Assembly (NCBI GenBank): GCA_026391655.1
Contig: JAPLDR010000054.1
Span: 1 to 43,546 of the forward strand
Direction of reading: 5' to 3'
From: Bacteroidia bacterium
GTDB taxonomy: Bacteria > Bacteroidota > Bacteroidia > Bacteroidales > Prolixibacteraceae
DNA length: 43,546 bases
Position numbers and translations under genes: made by a program. Of this stretch, positions 24,716 through 32,994 are shown piece after piece. Numbering within the stretch: the first letter of the stretch is position 1; the number at the start of each line of letters is the position of its first letter. Below the pieces are notes generated by a model. It saw nothing but the letters and a program-made list of their open reading frames with translations. It did no database searches and had not been told where the DNA came from.

Positions 24716-26131
24716 TTACGCTTTTTTCGCTTTTGGCTCTTCTTTCTTTTGTTCTTTTTTTGCCTCTTTCGCTTTACCAGGAACCGGAACGACATAACCG
24801 CTCATGTCGACTTTACCAATTTCAAGTTTTGCTGGAAGGTAGCTCAGGCCTGAGTTACTGACTTCATCCCAGGTTACTGCAGCACCCGAGTAAGCTGATT
24901 CGCGTCCCATAACTGCTGTCAGACATGATATTGCGGTTTCCTCAGCCTGATTAATGGGACTATTTGCCCTGATATGGTTCACAAAATCGACATGTTCAAG
25001 TACATATGGATTTGTTTGTTTAAAATCGGCCTTTTCTTTTTCTTTATCGTATTTCCAAAGAACATTCCCCTGCAGATCTACAATTTCCATATCATTGCCC
25101 GCGCTTCCGCTCCATGATCCTTTGGTTCCCTGGATGTGCTCTGATACATTGTTTGCGCATCCGTCAATCTGACGGCACATGCTGTGAACATGAACACCAC
25201 CTTCGTATTCGAAATCAACACTGAACATATCGTACTGGTCACCCGATAACCTGCGTTGTTTTGCACCAAATCCTACAGCTTTTACCGGTTTTTTGCCTAA
25301 GAACCAGGTTACTACGTCGAGGTTATGCACATGTTGCTCTACAATATGATCTCCTGAAAGCCATTTCCAGTTCACCCAGTCGCGAACCATGAATTCCATA
25401 TCGGTCCATTCGGGTTTACGTTCCCTGTACCATAACATGGATTGATTCCAGTACACATTTGCTGACACAATATCTCCGATCAAACCGCTTTGGATTAGTT
25501 TAAAACTTTCAACATAGCTTCTTTGGTGGCGCCGTTGTGTGCCTGTAACAACGCAAAGTCCTTGTGATGCCGCTTTTTTCGCGGTAGCCATAATCGAACG
25601 CGCACCTACCGGATCAACACAAATCGGTTTTTCCATAAATACATGTTTACCTGCTTCTACAGCTGCTTCGAAATGGATTGGACGAAATACAGGCGGAGTA
25701 GCGATAATCACGAGATCAACACCGGCTGCGATTACATTTTTATAATTATCGAATCCAGTAAAGCACATGTTATCGGGAACTTCAACTTTATATTTCTCCT
25801 TAAGACCTTTTCGGCAATCGTCTATACGATCCTGAAACAAATCTCCCAGGGCTACTATCTGAAGATTGGAGGCTGCATCTAAAAAATTCTGAACTGCTCC
25901 CGAGCCGCGGCCACCACAACCGATAACACCTGCTTTCAAAAGTTTCCCATCATTCGCTTTATCAACAAGGTTTGGAATATAAGCGCCTGAAAGCGACTGT
26001 ATAGGAACTAATTTCGGAGTTCCGGCAGCACACGATGCAAATACGGCACCTGCACCCATAGTACCAACAGCACCAACTACTGCTGTTGTCGTAAAAAAAT
26101 CTCTCCTGCTTAACAAATTTTTTTTAGTCAT
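24716..26131 (-). CDS. Tat-exported Gfo/Idh/MocA family oxidoreductase
   Basis: A 471-residue oxidoreductase with a twin-arginine signal (LSRRDFFTTTAVVGAVG, RR at 9-10) and a possible lipobox cysteine (VFASC, Cys34), so it is probably exported folded with its cofactor. The dehydrogenase domain shows LKAGVIGCGGRGSGAVQNF, the catalytic MEKPICVDP motif and SGDHIVEQHVHNLDVV with histidines. The C-terminal 15 residues are almost only Lys, Ala and Glu. It lies 40 bp after the cytochrome/FGE-fold gene and is probably co-transcribed with it. Exported members can act on sugars with tightly bound NAD(P); some related proteins are GH109 glycosidases. Substrate unknown. Confidence 0.85.
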   Translation of the reverse strand: MTKKNLLSRRDFFTTTAVVGAVGTMGAGAVFASCAAGTPKLVPIQSLSGAYIPNLVDKANDGKLLKAGVIGCGGRGSGAVQNFLDAASNLQIVALGDLFQDRIDDCRKGLKEKYKVEVPDNMCFTGFDNYKNVIAAGVDLVIIATPPVFRPIHFEAAVEAGKHVFMEKPICVDPVGARSIMATAKKAASQGLCVVTGTQRRHQRSYVESFKLIQSGLIGDIVSANVYWNQSMLWYRERKPEWTDMEFMVRDWVNWKWLSGDHIVEQHVHNLDVVTWFLGKKPVKAVGFGAKQRRLSGDQYDMFSVDFEYEGGVHVHSMCRQIDGCANNVSEHIQGTKGSWSGSAGNDMEIVDLQGNVLWKYDKEKEKADFKQTNPYVLEHVDFVNHIRANSPINQAEETAISCLTAVMGRESAYSGAAVTWDEVSNSGLSYLPAKLEIGKVDMSGYVVPVPGKAKEAKKEQKKEEPKAKKA

Positions 26132-26171
26132 GACTTTTGTGTTTAAATGGATTATTATCTATCTAAAAAGT

Positions 26172-27710
26172 TTATTTAATAACTATTGAACTATCTGGTT
26201 CACAGACAACCCTGAATCCAATCCCTTTAATATCTGAATACCACCAGATACTTTTAGGTTGTTGCGGGTCGGTTTTCAGCCACTCGGTTGTCTGCGTAAA
26301 ACCTCTGGACGCTGACCGGAGGTCTTTTGCATCAAAGGCGTAATTCCCTCCACGAATGACGTATTCCTCGCCCGATTCCGGTCCTTTTGGATTGCTGACA
26401 GTTGTCCCCGTTTTGGAATAGGCGTTTTCGGCATAAAAATCTGAGCAATACTCAAGTACATTGCCTTGCATATTTTTCAGTCCAAACGGATTCGCTTTTA
26501 CAAATCCGGGTTCCTGTGTTTTACCCGTCGAATTAAGTGTGTAAACCACATATCGGCTGATCAATGAAGTGTCGGCTCCAAATATTTCACTACGGAATCC
26601 CCTTTGTGATAAACGTTTAGGATCGCCAGGGAAGAAATATGGAGTTTCGCTGCCTGCCCTGCAAGCATATTCCCATTCTGCTTCAGTAGGTAGCCTGTAA
26701 TGTTTCCCGGTTACTTTTGACAGCCACTGGCAATAGGTGCTTGCGGAATAGTGTGTCATAGTAATGGCCGGACGTTTTCCACTTCCCCATCCCTGATCCG
26801 GAATACCGAAAGGCGGAGTAGGTCCTGTTACCGCATCCGGAGAATTGGCATTGTGCGCTATCACTTCATTGGGATCAACGCGTCCTTCCGACATTGTTGA
26901 CGCAAAGAAGGTCCAAAATTCGTCCCAGCTAACTTCAACTTCACCCATAAAGAATGGTGAAACTGTCACATTACGAACAGGTCCCTCATTGCTTTGGTGG
27001 AAAGGCTCTTTTTCGGGACTTCCCATTTTAAACGTTCCCCCTTTTATAGCAACCATATTAAACGCGACTGCACTATTCGGGATGAATTCCTTATAGTTTT
27101 CAAAGGTAGTAACCGTTGCAGGAGTGGTGTATATATTTTGTGATGAAACGCTGGTGACTGGTACACCGGTCATTTTTCCGTGCTTGTAATTGGGATTGTA
27201 ATGACCTACATCAAGGTGACAATTAATACATTGAATATTCAGTTTTTCGGCATTTTTTTCATAGTAGAGATGGGCTGTGCCTCCTTCGGCAGAAAGTCCT
27301 TTAGAGAACAAATTCTGATGACACTTTAAACACGATTCGTTATAAACAATTTTTACGGCATGTTCAAGAAGTCGCTTGTTTTCCCAGTTAAATGAGGCGC
27401 TGTCCTTAAAATAATAACCATAGATATCCTTCAACCCGGTTCCTGCTTTTGTAAATATATAGCGGTAATTCTCGTTTGGTGGCAAATGGCATTCTATGCA
27501 ATGAATTTTGACACCACTTGGATTGTAAAAGTGAGTTGATTTTTTCCACGCAGCATCAGCATCGGGGTGAATATGACACGATTGACAATATTCGTCGGTG
27601 GAAGTAATATGTAATGCTTTATAACTGACAAATAACAGAATTGCACAAACAAACAATCCGGTAAAAAAAACGTACCAGGACCATTTGGAAAATCTAAACT
27701 TTTTGATCAT
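26172..27710 (-). CDS. Four-heme NapC/NrfH-type cytochrome c fused to an FGE-fold (SUMF1) domain
   Basis: A 512-residue membrane-anchored protein. It has an N-terminal transmembrane helix at about 12-32. Four CxxCH heme sites follow at residues 42-46 (CQSCH), 71-75 (CIECH), 127-131 (CLKCH) and 161-165 (CINCH), in the NapC/NirT/NrfH pattern of quinol-oxidising cytochromes. From about residue 215 to the end is a formylglycine-generating-enzyme-fold domain (MVAIKGGTFKMGSP, RLPTEAEWEYACRAG, GNVLEYCSDFY, YVIRGGNYAFDAKDLRSASR). The two active-site cysteines of true FGE, near the RGG motif, are absent, so sulfatase activation is unlikely; a NirV-like or binding role is possible. The oxidoreductase gene follows 40 bp later. 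Confidence 0.85.
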   Translation of the reverse strand: MIKKFRFSKWSWYVFFTGLFVCAILLFVSYKALHITSTDEYCQSCHIHPDADAAWKKSTHFYNPSGVKIHCIECHLPPNENYRYIFTKAGTGLKDIYGYYFKDSASFNWENKRLLEHAVKIVYNESCLKCHQNLFSKGLSAEGGTAHLYYEKNAEKLNIQCINCHLDVGHYNPNYKHGKMTGVPVTSVSSQNIYTTPATVTTFENYKEFIPNSAVAFNMVAIKGGTFKMGSPEKEPFHQSNEGPVRNVTVSPFFMGEVEVSWDEFWTFFASTMSEGRVDPNEVIAHNANSPDAVTGPTPPFGIPDQGWGSGKRPAITMTHYSASTYCQWLSKVTGKHYRLPTEAEWEYACRAGSETPYFFPGDPKRLSQRGFRSEIFGADTSLISRYVVYTLNSTGKTQEPGFVKANPFGLKNMQGNVLEYCSDFYAENAYSKTGTTVSNPKGPESGEEYVIRGGNYAFDAKDLRSASRGFTQTTEWLKTDPQQPKSIWWYSDIKGIGFRVVCEPDSSIVIK

Positions 27711-27755
27711 AAAATAAAGAAAGAGGTTATCCGTAAATTAGTTGCTCTATGGCGC

Positions 27756-27763
27756 CAAATATA
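27756..27763 (-). promoter_or_regulatory. -7 promoter element upstream of the cytochrome/FGE-fold gene
   Basis: Minus-strand TATATTTG (plus CAAATATA) is a perfect TAnnTTTG match, 45 bp upstream of the ATG. No clear TTTG at the -33 position. Confidence 0.4.
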
Positions 27764-27826
27764 ACGAAATAATGCCGGAACAGACGGAAACATAAATCTG
27801 GATTGATTCTTAATTGCAAGAAATAA

Positions 27827-28195
27827 TCACTTTGAAAAAAACATTTTTACTGCAATTATGACAAGAAATACACTGAAGATTTTTCTCATTGCATTTTCCG
27901 GAATTTCGAGTGCAATTTTTGAAGTAAAGTAGCTGCCGACCATAAAAGCAACTGCAAGTATTAAAGCGTATTTCAGGTTCACCTGACCTGCCTTATAATA
28001 ATTATATGCCGCAAACAATCCTATTGGGGGTAACATAACCGCCAAACTTGTTCCTATTGCTTCATGCTGGTTAAGGCCAACAAAATAAACTAATGATGGG
28101 ATAAGTATCAAACCACCGCCAATTCCTAACATTCCTCCTAATGCCCCGGTTATCAAACCAATTATAACTAATGCCAATAATGTATTAATGCTCAT
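27827..28195 (-). CDS. Short TauE/SafE-family membrane permease
   Basis: A 122-residue protein with about four transmembrane helices and the N-terminal family motif GALGGMLGIGGGLILIPSLV (about 18-37). Full TauE/SafE transporters are about 250 residues and have two such halves. This is a single half and presumably dimerises. Single-half members are common in Bacteroidota, and the frame ends naturally in KMFFSK, so it need not be a truncation. The family exports sulfite or other organosulfur and sulfur anions. It is monocistronic, with a perfect -7 element at 28243-28250. Confidence 0.78.
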   Translation of the reverse strand: MSINTLLALVIIGLITGALGGMLGIGGGLILIPSLVYFVGLNQHEAIGTSLAVMLPPIGLFAAYNYYKAGQVNLKYALILAVAFMVGSYFTSKIALEIPENAMRKIFSVFLVIIAVKMFFSK

Positions 28196-28242
28196 GGGAT
28201 TGAAATTAGTAAAAGTTAAAAATTAAAAGATTAATTCTCTTG

Positions 28243-28250
28243 CAAAGATA
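28243..28250 (-). promoter_or_regulatory. -7 promoter element upstream of the TauE/SafE gene
   Basis: Minus-strand TATCTTTG (plus CAAAGATA) matches TAnnTTTG perfectly, 47 bp before the ATG. No TTTG at the right -33 spacing. Confidence 0.4.
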
Positions 28251-28358
28251 TTTCTAAACATTGATTATCTTTTATTTGGGATGAAAAAACCTACAAATTA
28301 ACATGCAGGTTAAGCAAACTTATTGCATCCAGTTTATTTGTCTGAATATAATTGGGTT

Positions 28359-29078
28359 TTAATCCTTGTAAGCCAGTATCCCGATTTGCGGTGGTTTTTG
28401 AAATCCATTTATTTCAATCATTGCCTTGATATTTTGGGCACGCTGTTCAAACTCCAGTCCTTTGGGAAGATAGGTCGCATTACTGACAAAATCATCAAGT
28501 TTGCGGAAAAACTGCCAGATCTTTTCGTGTGAATAGATGATGGGCAGATCCTCTGAGATGACAACAACAGCTGGCTCGAGCGAACTCTCACTGATGATCT
28601 CCATGAGTTCATCCTTTGTATAGATCTTCCGGTGATATCCACCCGCCGATGTGTCAATTTCTGCTTTCAACGAATGATATTCGAAATGAGCCTGTTGTGC
28701 AGGATTCAAGTTTTCATTAATCATTTCGTTGATAACCAATAGCCCACCTGGAACAAGAATGCGCAGCATACTTTGAATTGCCTTTACCGGATTATCGAAG
28801 TGGTGAAGTGAATTGGATACCGCGATCGTATCGAAATAGTTATCTTCAAACGGGAGCTTCCTGACATTTCCCTGCATGAGGTCAACATTCTGCATCCCCA
28901 TTTTTCGTCTGGCTATCTTCAGATTTTCCGAGTTAATATCGAGCCCCGTAGCAGAGTCGAACGAACTAAACGAATCGAGCAGGTATAACAGAAAATCCCC
29001 CTCGCCTGTCGCCACATCGAGTAAATGTCCGGCATTGATCCGTTTCAGATATTTCTGCAATTCGCTGAGCTGATACAT
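28359..29078 (-). CDS. Class I SAM-dependent methyltransferase
   Basis: A 239-residue methyltransferase with the SAM-binding motif I HLLDVATGEGDFLLYLL (about 18-34), GLDINSENLKIARRKM, PFEDNYFDTIAVSNSLHHF and the post-motif LVPGGLLVINEM. The closest general type is the UbiE/Coq5-like Methyltransf_11 group. The C-terminal region (DLPIIYSHEKIWQFFRKLDD) is not diagnostic. The substrate cannot be told. The coiled-coil protein gene lies upstream on the same strand with a 32-bp gap, so the two are probably co-transcribed. Confidence 0.8.
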   Translation of the reverse strand: MYQLSELQKYLKRINAGHLLDVATGEGDFLLYLLDSFSSFDSATGLDINSENLKIARRKMGMQNVDLMQGNVRKLPFEDNYFDTIAVSNSLHHFDNPVKAIQSMLRILVPGGLLVINEMINENLNPAQQAHFEYHSLKAEIDTSAGGYHRKIYTKDELMEIISESSLEPAVVVISEDLPIIYSHEKIWQFFRKLDDFVSNATYLPKGLEFEQRAQNIKAMIEINGFQKPPQIGILAYKD

Positions 29079-29110
29079 CCTGAAAAGATGAAAAAATTTG
29101 ATGATTGAGT

Positions 29111-30004
29111 TTATTTTACCTCAAAAGCCGTGGTTCCAATATTTCTTTCATCGGCAAATACATCAACCGTATATTTTCCTGGAATCAGCGGAGATTCGGC
29201 TGTGTTGTCCCAATATATGCTAACCGGAAGATCGTTTCCTTCATATTCCACTTCACGCATGACCGAAAACGGAATTTTAGTGTCTTCAAACTTGAAAATG
29301 TCTTTTTCAGACTTCATGAGTAAAATCTGGTCCGGCCGTTGAATTCTAACATAGACGTTTTTAGCCCCACGTTTAGCAGTTTGGTTTCTGCTTAAGATGA
29401 AATCAATTTTTACTTTCTCTATTTTACTGGCTTTGACCTGCTCTTTCCCTTTGGCGGTGATACCGACTGCGCTGAGGTCACTTGCCTCCAGCTGTGCAGC
29501 CAACGTAACCGTCTGCTCCAGTTTTTTCTTTTCCTCCTCCAATTGCTGATTGACTGATCTGACTTCAGTTACTTCCTGTTTAACGTTCACATTTTCAGTC
29601 ATTAAACGTTGGTTTTTCTGGTTGAGACTGTCGATCTGGACGATATAATCGCGCATAATGTCACGCAAAGTGGTAACTTCCTGCCGGTATTTTGCAATCT
29701 GCTGATAGCTTACATTTTTTACCTGCTCAACTTCCGATAGCAGTTCTTTTACTTTTGTCTGGGCAGAACTGATGGTCTGATTTAATGAATCATTTTCAGA
29801 ACGCATTGAATTATATCCGGTTACCATCTTTGATAGTTCTGAAGCTATAGAATCTTTTTCAGCCCTGATTAAGGCTGCATCAGTCTGATACGAACTTCTT
29901 TGCCAGAAATAGAGGACGGCAAGAACAATGATTATAAAAGATAAAATAATGACAATCAGATTATTCCTTTTGTCTTTCGATGTATTCATTTCCCGGTTTT
30001 CCAT
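29111..30004 (-). CDS. Membrane-anchored coiled-coil protein of unknown function
   Basis: A 297-residue protein I cannot assign to a named family. It has a short basic cytoplasmic N-terminus, one transmembrane helix (about 15-34, LIVIILSFIIIVLAVLYFW) and a long extracytoplasmic coiled-coil (about 40-170, rich in Glu, Gln, Lys and Ser heptads). It ends in a beta-rich domain (about 195-297, with NVYVRIQRPDQILL and PLIPGKYTVDVFADE). This layout is seen repeatedly in Bacteroidota envelope proteins. The ATG at 30004 is used; a second ATG five codons in is also possible. It has the best promoter in the window (30041-30071). Confidence 0.7.
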   Translation of the reverse strand: MENREMNTSKDKRNNLIVIILSFIIIVLAVLYFWQRSSYQTDAALIRAEKDSIASELSKMVTGYNSMRSENDSLNQTISSAQTKVKELLSEVEQVKNVSYQQIAKYRQEVTTLRDIMRDYIVQIDSLNQKNQRLMTENVNVKQEVTEVRSVNQQLEEEKKKLEQTVTLAAQLEASDLSAVGITAKGKEQVKASKIEKVKIDFILSRNQTAKRGAKNVYVRIQRPDQILLMKSEKDIFKFEDTKIPFSVMREVEYEGNDLPVSIYWDNTAESPLIPGKYTVDVFADERNIGTTAFEVK

Positions 30005-30040
30005 AACAAATTTGCCTTATCAATACACGTTTTAGTAGGG

Positions 30041-30071
30041 CAAATGTAGAGATAATTTGTAGCTTATCAAA
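30041..30071 (-). promoter_or_regulatory. Consensus housekeeping promoter of the coiled-coil protein gene
   Basis: Read on the minus strand: TTTG (plus CAAA, 30068-30071), a 19-bp spacer, then TACATTTG (plus 30041-30048), a perfect match to the Bacteroidota consensus TTTG-N19-TAnnTTTG. The predicted transcript starts near 30034, about 30 bases before the ATG. Confidence 0.75.
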
Positions 30072-30172
30072 AGAGAAAGAACTCCGGTTGGCCGCTAGAG
30101 TGATACGAAATAGTGTATTGCTAATTATAAACAATTTGGAGTCACAGAGCGTTTAACGTAAAAACTAGCAGA

Positions 30173-30808
30173 ATGGACCTGGCAGATATTAGAAATTACT
30201 ACCGACTCAAAATGTTGGACGAGAATAAGATCAATCGCTTTCCCCTGCAACAGTTCGAAATGTGGCTCAATGAAGCAATTGAATCAAAGGTAAATGAACC
30301 CACTGCCATGGCGCTTGCAACGGCAACTCCCAATGGCATCCCTTCATCAAGGATTGTGCTATTAAAAGCTTTTTCGGATCAGGGATTTGGTTTCTTTACA
30401 AATTACTTAAGTCGGAAAGGTGAAGAAATAGCCTTAAATCAACAGGTTGCATTGCTATTTCATTGGCCTGAACTTGAAAGACAGGTCAGAATAGAAGGTT
30501 TAGCGATAAAAACTTCGGATAGCACATCGGATAATTATTTTAACAGCCGACCCTATGATAGCCGGTTGAGTGCCGTTATTTCCAATCAAAGTAAGGAAGT
30601 TCCCGACCGGGCATATCTTGAAAAACTTTGGGAAGTACAACAGCACCAATCAATTGAAAATATGGTGACCCGACCATCCTACTGGGGAGGTTATCTTGTG
30701 GAACCTCAACGGATTGAATTTTGGCAAGGTCGTCCCAACCGGCTTCACGACCGGATTTTATTTTGCCGTAAAGGGGCTGGTTGGGTAATTTCGAGGCTGG
30801 CTCCCTGA
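30173..30808 (+). CDS. pdxH: PdxH, pyridoxamine/pyridoxine 5'-phosphate oxidase
   Basis: This FMN-dependent oxidase makes pyridoxal 5'-phosphate in the vitamin B6 salvage and biosynthesis routes. The 211-residue length is normal. Family segments include the N-terminal RNYYRLKML, the FMN-binding SSRIVLLKAFSDQGFGFFTN and SRKGEEIALN, RQVRIEG, and the C-terminal FWQGRPNRLHDRILF with the conserved Trp, Arg and His; it ends in RLAP as many homologues do. It is a single-gene unit followed at once by a hairpin terminator shared with the opposing tRNA gene. Confidence 0.95.
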   Translation: MDLADIRNYYRLKMLDENKINRFPLQQFEMWLNEAIESKVNEPTAMALATATPNGIPSSRIVLLKAFSDQGFGFFTNYLSRKGEEIALNQQVALLFHWPELERQVRIEGLAIKTSDSTSDNYFNSRPYDSRLSAVISNQSKEVPDRAYLEKLWEVQQHQSIENMVTRPSYWGGYLVEPQRIEFWQGRPNRLHDRILFCRKGAGWVISRLAP

Positions 30809-30812
30809 AAAT

Positions 30813-30845
30813 CAAAGTGCCAGAGCTTCAAACCCTGGCACTTTG
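30813..30845. terminator. Bidirectional terminator between pdxH and tRNA-Arg
   Basis: Perfect 11-bp stem CAAAGTGCCAG (30813-30823) / CTGGCACTTTG (30835-30845) with an 11-nt loop. It begins 5 bp after the pdxH stop and abuts the 3' end of the tRNA gene on the other strand. Confidence 0.75.
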
Positions 30846-30917
30846 TAGCCTCACCGCGACTCGAACGCGAATCTAAAGTTTAGGAAACTTCCATTCTATC
30901 CCTTGAACTATGAGGCC
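30846..30917 (-). tRNA. tRNA-Arg (anticodon CCT)
   Basis: The minus-strand sequence folds as a 72-nt cloverleaf: acceptor GGCCTCA / TGAGGCT (one G-U pair) with discriminator A, D-stem GTTC/GAAT with loop AAGGGATA, anticodon stem GAAGT/ACTTT with loop TTCCTAA (anticodon CCT, reading AGG), a 4-base variable loop, and T-arm TCGCG-TTCGAGT-CGCGG. The CCA end is not encoded. Confidence 0.93.
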
Positions 30918-30990
30918 GGAAATATTTTGCAGTGCAAAAGTAATCTTTTTCCTAATCTGGCCAAAAGGCATTTGGAGTGGAAGCTAACTG

Positions 30991-32148
30991 TTAATGATTA
31001 TTTCCGACTGGTACACTTTTCAGTTTTTTGGCAGCCGCCTTCAGTACTTCATCGGGTTTGGCAAAGCATATTCTAATAAGTTGATTTTTAGTTTTTTCGT
31101 GTTGAAAAGCAGAGAATGGCACAGTAGCGACACCGTACTCACGAATGAGTCTTGTCGCAAATTCAATATCCGATTCGTCAGATATCTTACTAAAATCTAA
31201 AATCTGATAAAAGGTCGATTGGATTGGAACCAGTACAAAATTGCTCCCTTCCAATAATTTAATAAACAGATCGCGTTTGCTATGGTACGTTTCACAAATA
31301 GCTTCGAAATCGGGGCCATCCTGTAAAAACTCAGCCAGTGCAAACTGCGCAGGAGTATTTACGCTAAATCCCTGAAACTGCTGGATTTTTCTGAATTCAG
31401 ACATTAATTTTTCTGGACCATAGATATATCCAATACCCCACCCGGTGATATTGAAAACCGGACCAAAACTTGACACGATTAAGCTTTTGGATGCAAGTTC
31501 CGGAATAGAAGCGAGACTATGGAATTTCAGGTCGTCAAAAACAATATGATCAAAAACTTCATTGCTCAGAATAACCAGTTTAGTCCCGTTTGTCAACCTT
31601 TTAAGCTGGACGATATCTTCTTCACTGAAAATCCTTCCAATAGGATTTTGCGGATTATTGATGATGATCATTTTGGTCTTCGAAGTAACCAATTTTTTCA
31701 CCTCTTCCCAGTCGATCCGGAAATCCGGCATTTTCAGGTTGACAAAAATAGGACGACCGCCATTCAATTCTATAAAAGGGGCATACGACTCCTGAATCGG
31801 TTCGAAAATAAGCGCCTCGTCACCCTCTTTTACGAAAGTACTGATGGCGGTTGTCATTGCCTGTGCCGGTCCGGCAGTGATCGTAATATCTGTTTCCGGG
31901 TTGAATAAAGTGTTGTTCTGCTGGTTTACAAGATTGATAATTTGCTCTCTCAATTGTTCTACTCCTTCGGCAGGAGAATAATCATTATTGCCGAGTCTCA
32001 TATTTTTACTCACCAAATCAATTAACTTTTCCGGACAGACAAGATTGGACATGGGAATTGCTAAATCGATTGCATGAACCTCTTCGGCCATTCCGAGAAT
32101 CGTCGTAAAGGCATTTTTCTTCGAAGTTGGGATTTTTGATGAAACCAT
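30991..32148 (-). CDS. Class I/II aminotransferase-fold protein lacking the PLP lysine
   Basis: A 385-residue protein with the full fold-type I aminotransferase layout of the methionine/kynurenine aminotransferase-like group (NNDYSPAEGVEQLRE, ITAGPAQAM, NNPQNPIGRIFSEED, and the C-terminal IRICFAKPDEVLK with the carboxylate-binding arginine). The PLP site is degenerate. The Schiff-base lysine of the SFGK motif is proline (SSFGPVFNITGW, Pro230). The aspartate that pairs with the pyridine nitrogen is asparagine and the phosphate-contacting tyrosine is phenylalanine (LSNEVFDH, Asn196, Phe199). The basic residue after GW is glycine (Gly238). The frame is otherwise intact, so it may be a pseudo-enzyme with a new role. 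It has its own promoter. Confidence 0.85.
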   Translation of the reverse strand: MVSSKIPTSKKNAFTTILGMAEEVHAIDLAIPMSNLVCPEKLIDLVSKNMRLGNNDYSPAEGVEQLREQIINLVNQQNNTLFNPETDITITAGPAQAMTTAISTFVKEGDEALIFEPIQESYAPFIELNGGRPIFVNLKMPDFRIDWEEVKKLVTSKTKMIIINNPQNPIGRIFSEEDIVQLKRLTNGTKLVILSNEVFDHIVFDDLKFHSLASIPELASKSLIVSSFGPVFNITGWGIGYIYGPEKLMSEFRKIQQFQGFSVNTPAQFALAEFLQDGPDFEAICETYHSKRDLFIKLLEGSNFVLVPIQSTFYQILDFSKISDESDIEFATRLIREYGVATVPFSAFQHEKTKNQLIRICFAKPDEVLKAAAKKLKSVPVGNNH

Positions 32149-32171
32149 TTTATTTAATCAGTTGCTATCTG

Positions 32172-32200
32172 CAAAAGTAACAATATTTTTTATCGTACAA
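32172..32200 (-). promoter_or_regulatory. Promoter of the aminotransferase-fold gene
   Basis: Minus-strand TACTTTTG (plus 32172-32179) is a perfect TAnnTTTG. A TTG lies 18 bp upstream of it (plus CAA, 32198-32200), matching the core of the -33 element. The -7 element is 23 bp before the ATG. Confidence 0.55.
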
Positions 32201-32265
32201 TTCAGATTTTAATATTCAGAATCATCAACCTGCCTAATTATTATTTGAAAATTAATATGCTACTG

Positions 32266-32991
32266 TTAATGAAGCATTTCCCTTAATATTTCCAGTGATT
32301 TTAAATTAAGTTTATTTCCAAGGTGGAGACCGTAATATTCGAGAATGAAATCAAGCCAGGTGTTCCGTAATCCCTTATCTGGCTTGAATTCAGATAGATT
32401 TTGATAGTTCATTTTAATTAATTGGGCGAGTATCTCACTTTCCCGATTTTTTAAAAACCATGGGTGAGTGGGCGGCGATAAAACAAAATTTCCGGCGACC
32501 ATATCGAAAAACTGATTCGACGAAGTAAAGTTGTTTGCCGGAGCAAATCCAAGAAACCGGGTGAGCTGAATTAAAAATAGAAGATGATAGTTGTTCACAC
32601 CATCCTCCAGTAAATCAAGCACCTGAATAGATTGAAAAAGAAATTCAAATAAATCGGGTCGCGATTCCTCTTCACGCAGAACCTTTTCTAAAAGTTCGGC
32701 CAAAAAGAGCGCCAGTGATGATTTGACTATCCCAAAAGGTATTGATCCGAATGGCGATATATTTTTGACCTCCTTCACTCTTTGCAATTCTCTTCCCGGT
32801 TTATAGTCGACTTCCATCTCCAGAAGGAATAGTTGTTTAAGCAGATTACCTTTAACCGACGATTTTTTCCCGTGAGTCCCCTGCATAATAAACGACATCC
32901 TGCCAAACGCCTCGGTGTAAATGGTTGTAATCATTGCCGTATCACCATATTTAAGGCTGCGTAGTACTATTCCGCGGGTTTTTTGTTGCAT
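32266..32991 (-). CDS. recO: RecO, recombination mediator
   Basis: A 241-residue DNA repair protein that anneals DNA strands and loads RecA with RecR. The N-terminal OB-fold carries the family hallmark GIVLRSLKYGDTAMITTIYT and GRMSFIMQG. The helical C-terminal domain (SSLALFLAELLEKVLREEES, HLLFLIQLTRFLGFAP) is typical, and the usual zinc-finger cysteines are absent, as in many Bacteroidota RecO proteins. Its ATG lies 3 bp after the porZ stop, so it is expressed as the last gene of rdgB-porZ-recO. Confidence 0.92.
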   Translation of the reverse strand: MQQKTRGIVLRSLKYGDTAMITTIYTEAFGRMSFIMQGTHGKKSSVKGNLLKQLFLLEMEVDYKPGRELQRVKEVKNISPFGSIPFGIVKSSLALFLAELLEKVLREEESRPDLFEFLFQSIQVLDLLEDGVNNYHLLFLIQLTRFLGFAPANNFTSSNQFFDMVAGNFVLSPPTHPWFLKNRESEILAQLIKMNYQNLSEFKPDKGLRNTWLDFILEYYGLHLGNKLNLKSLEILREMLH

Positions 32992-32994
32992 GGT

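Noticed and set aside
27827-28195. TauE/SafE gene as a truncated pseudogene
   Set aside because: Single-half members of this length are common in Bacteroidota and the frame ends naturally. No second half is found downstream.
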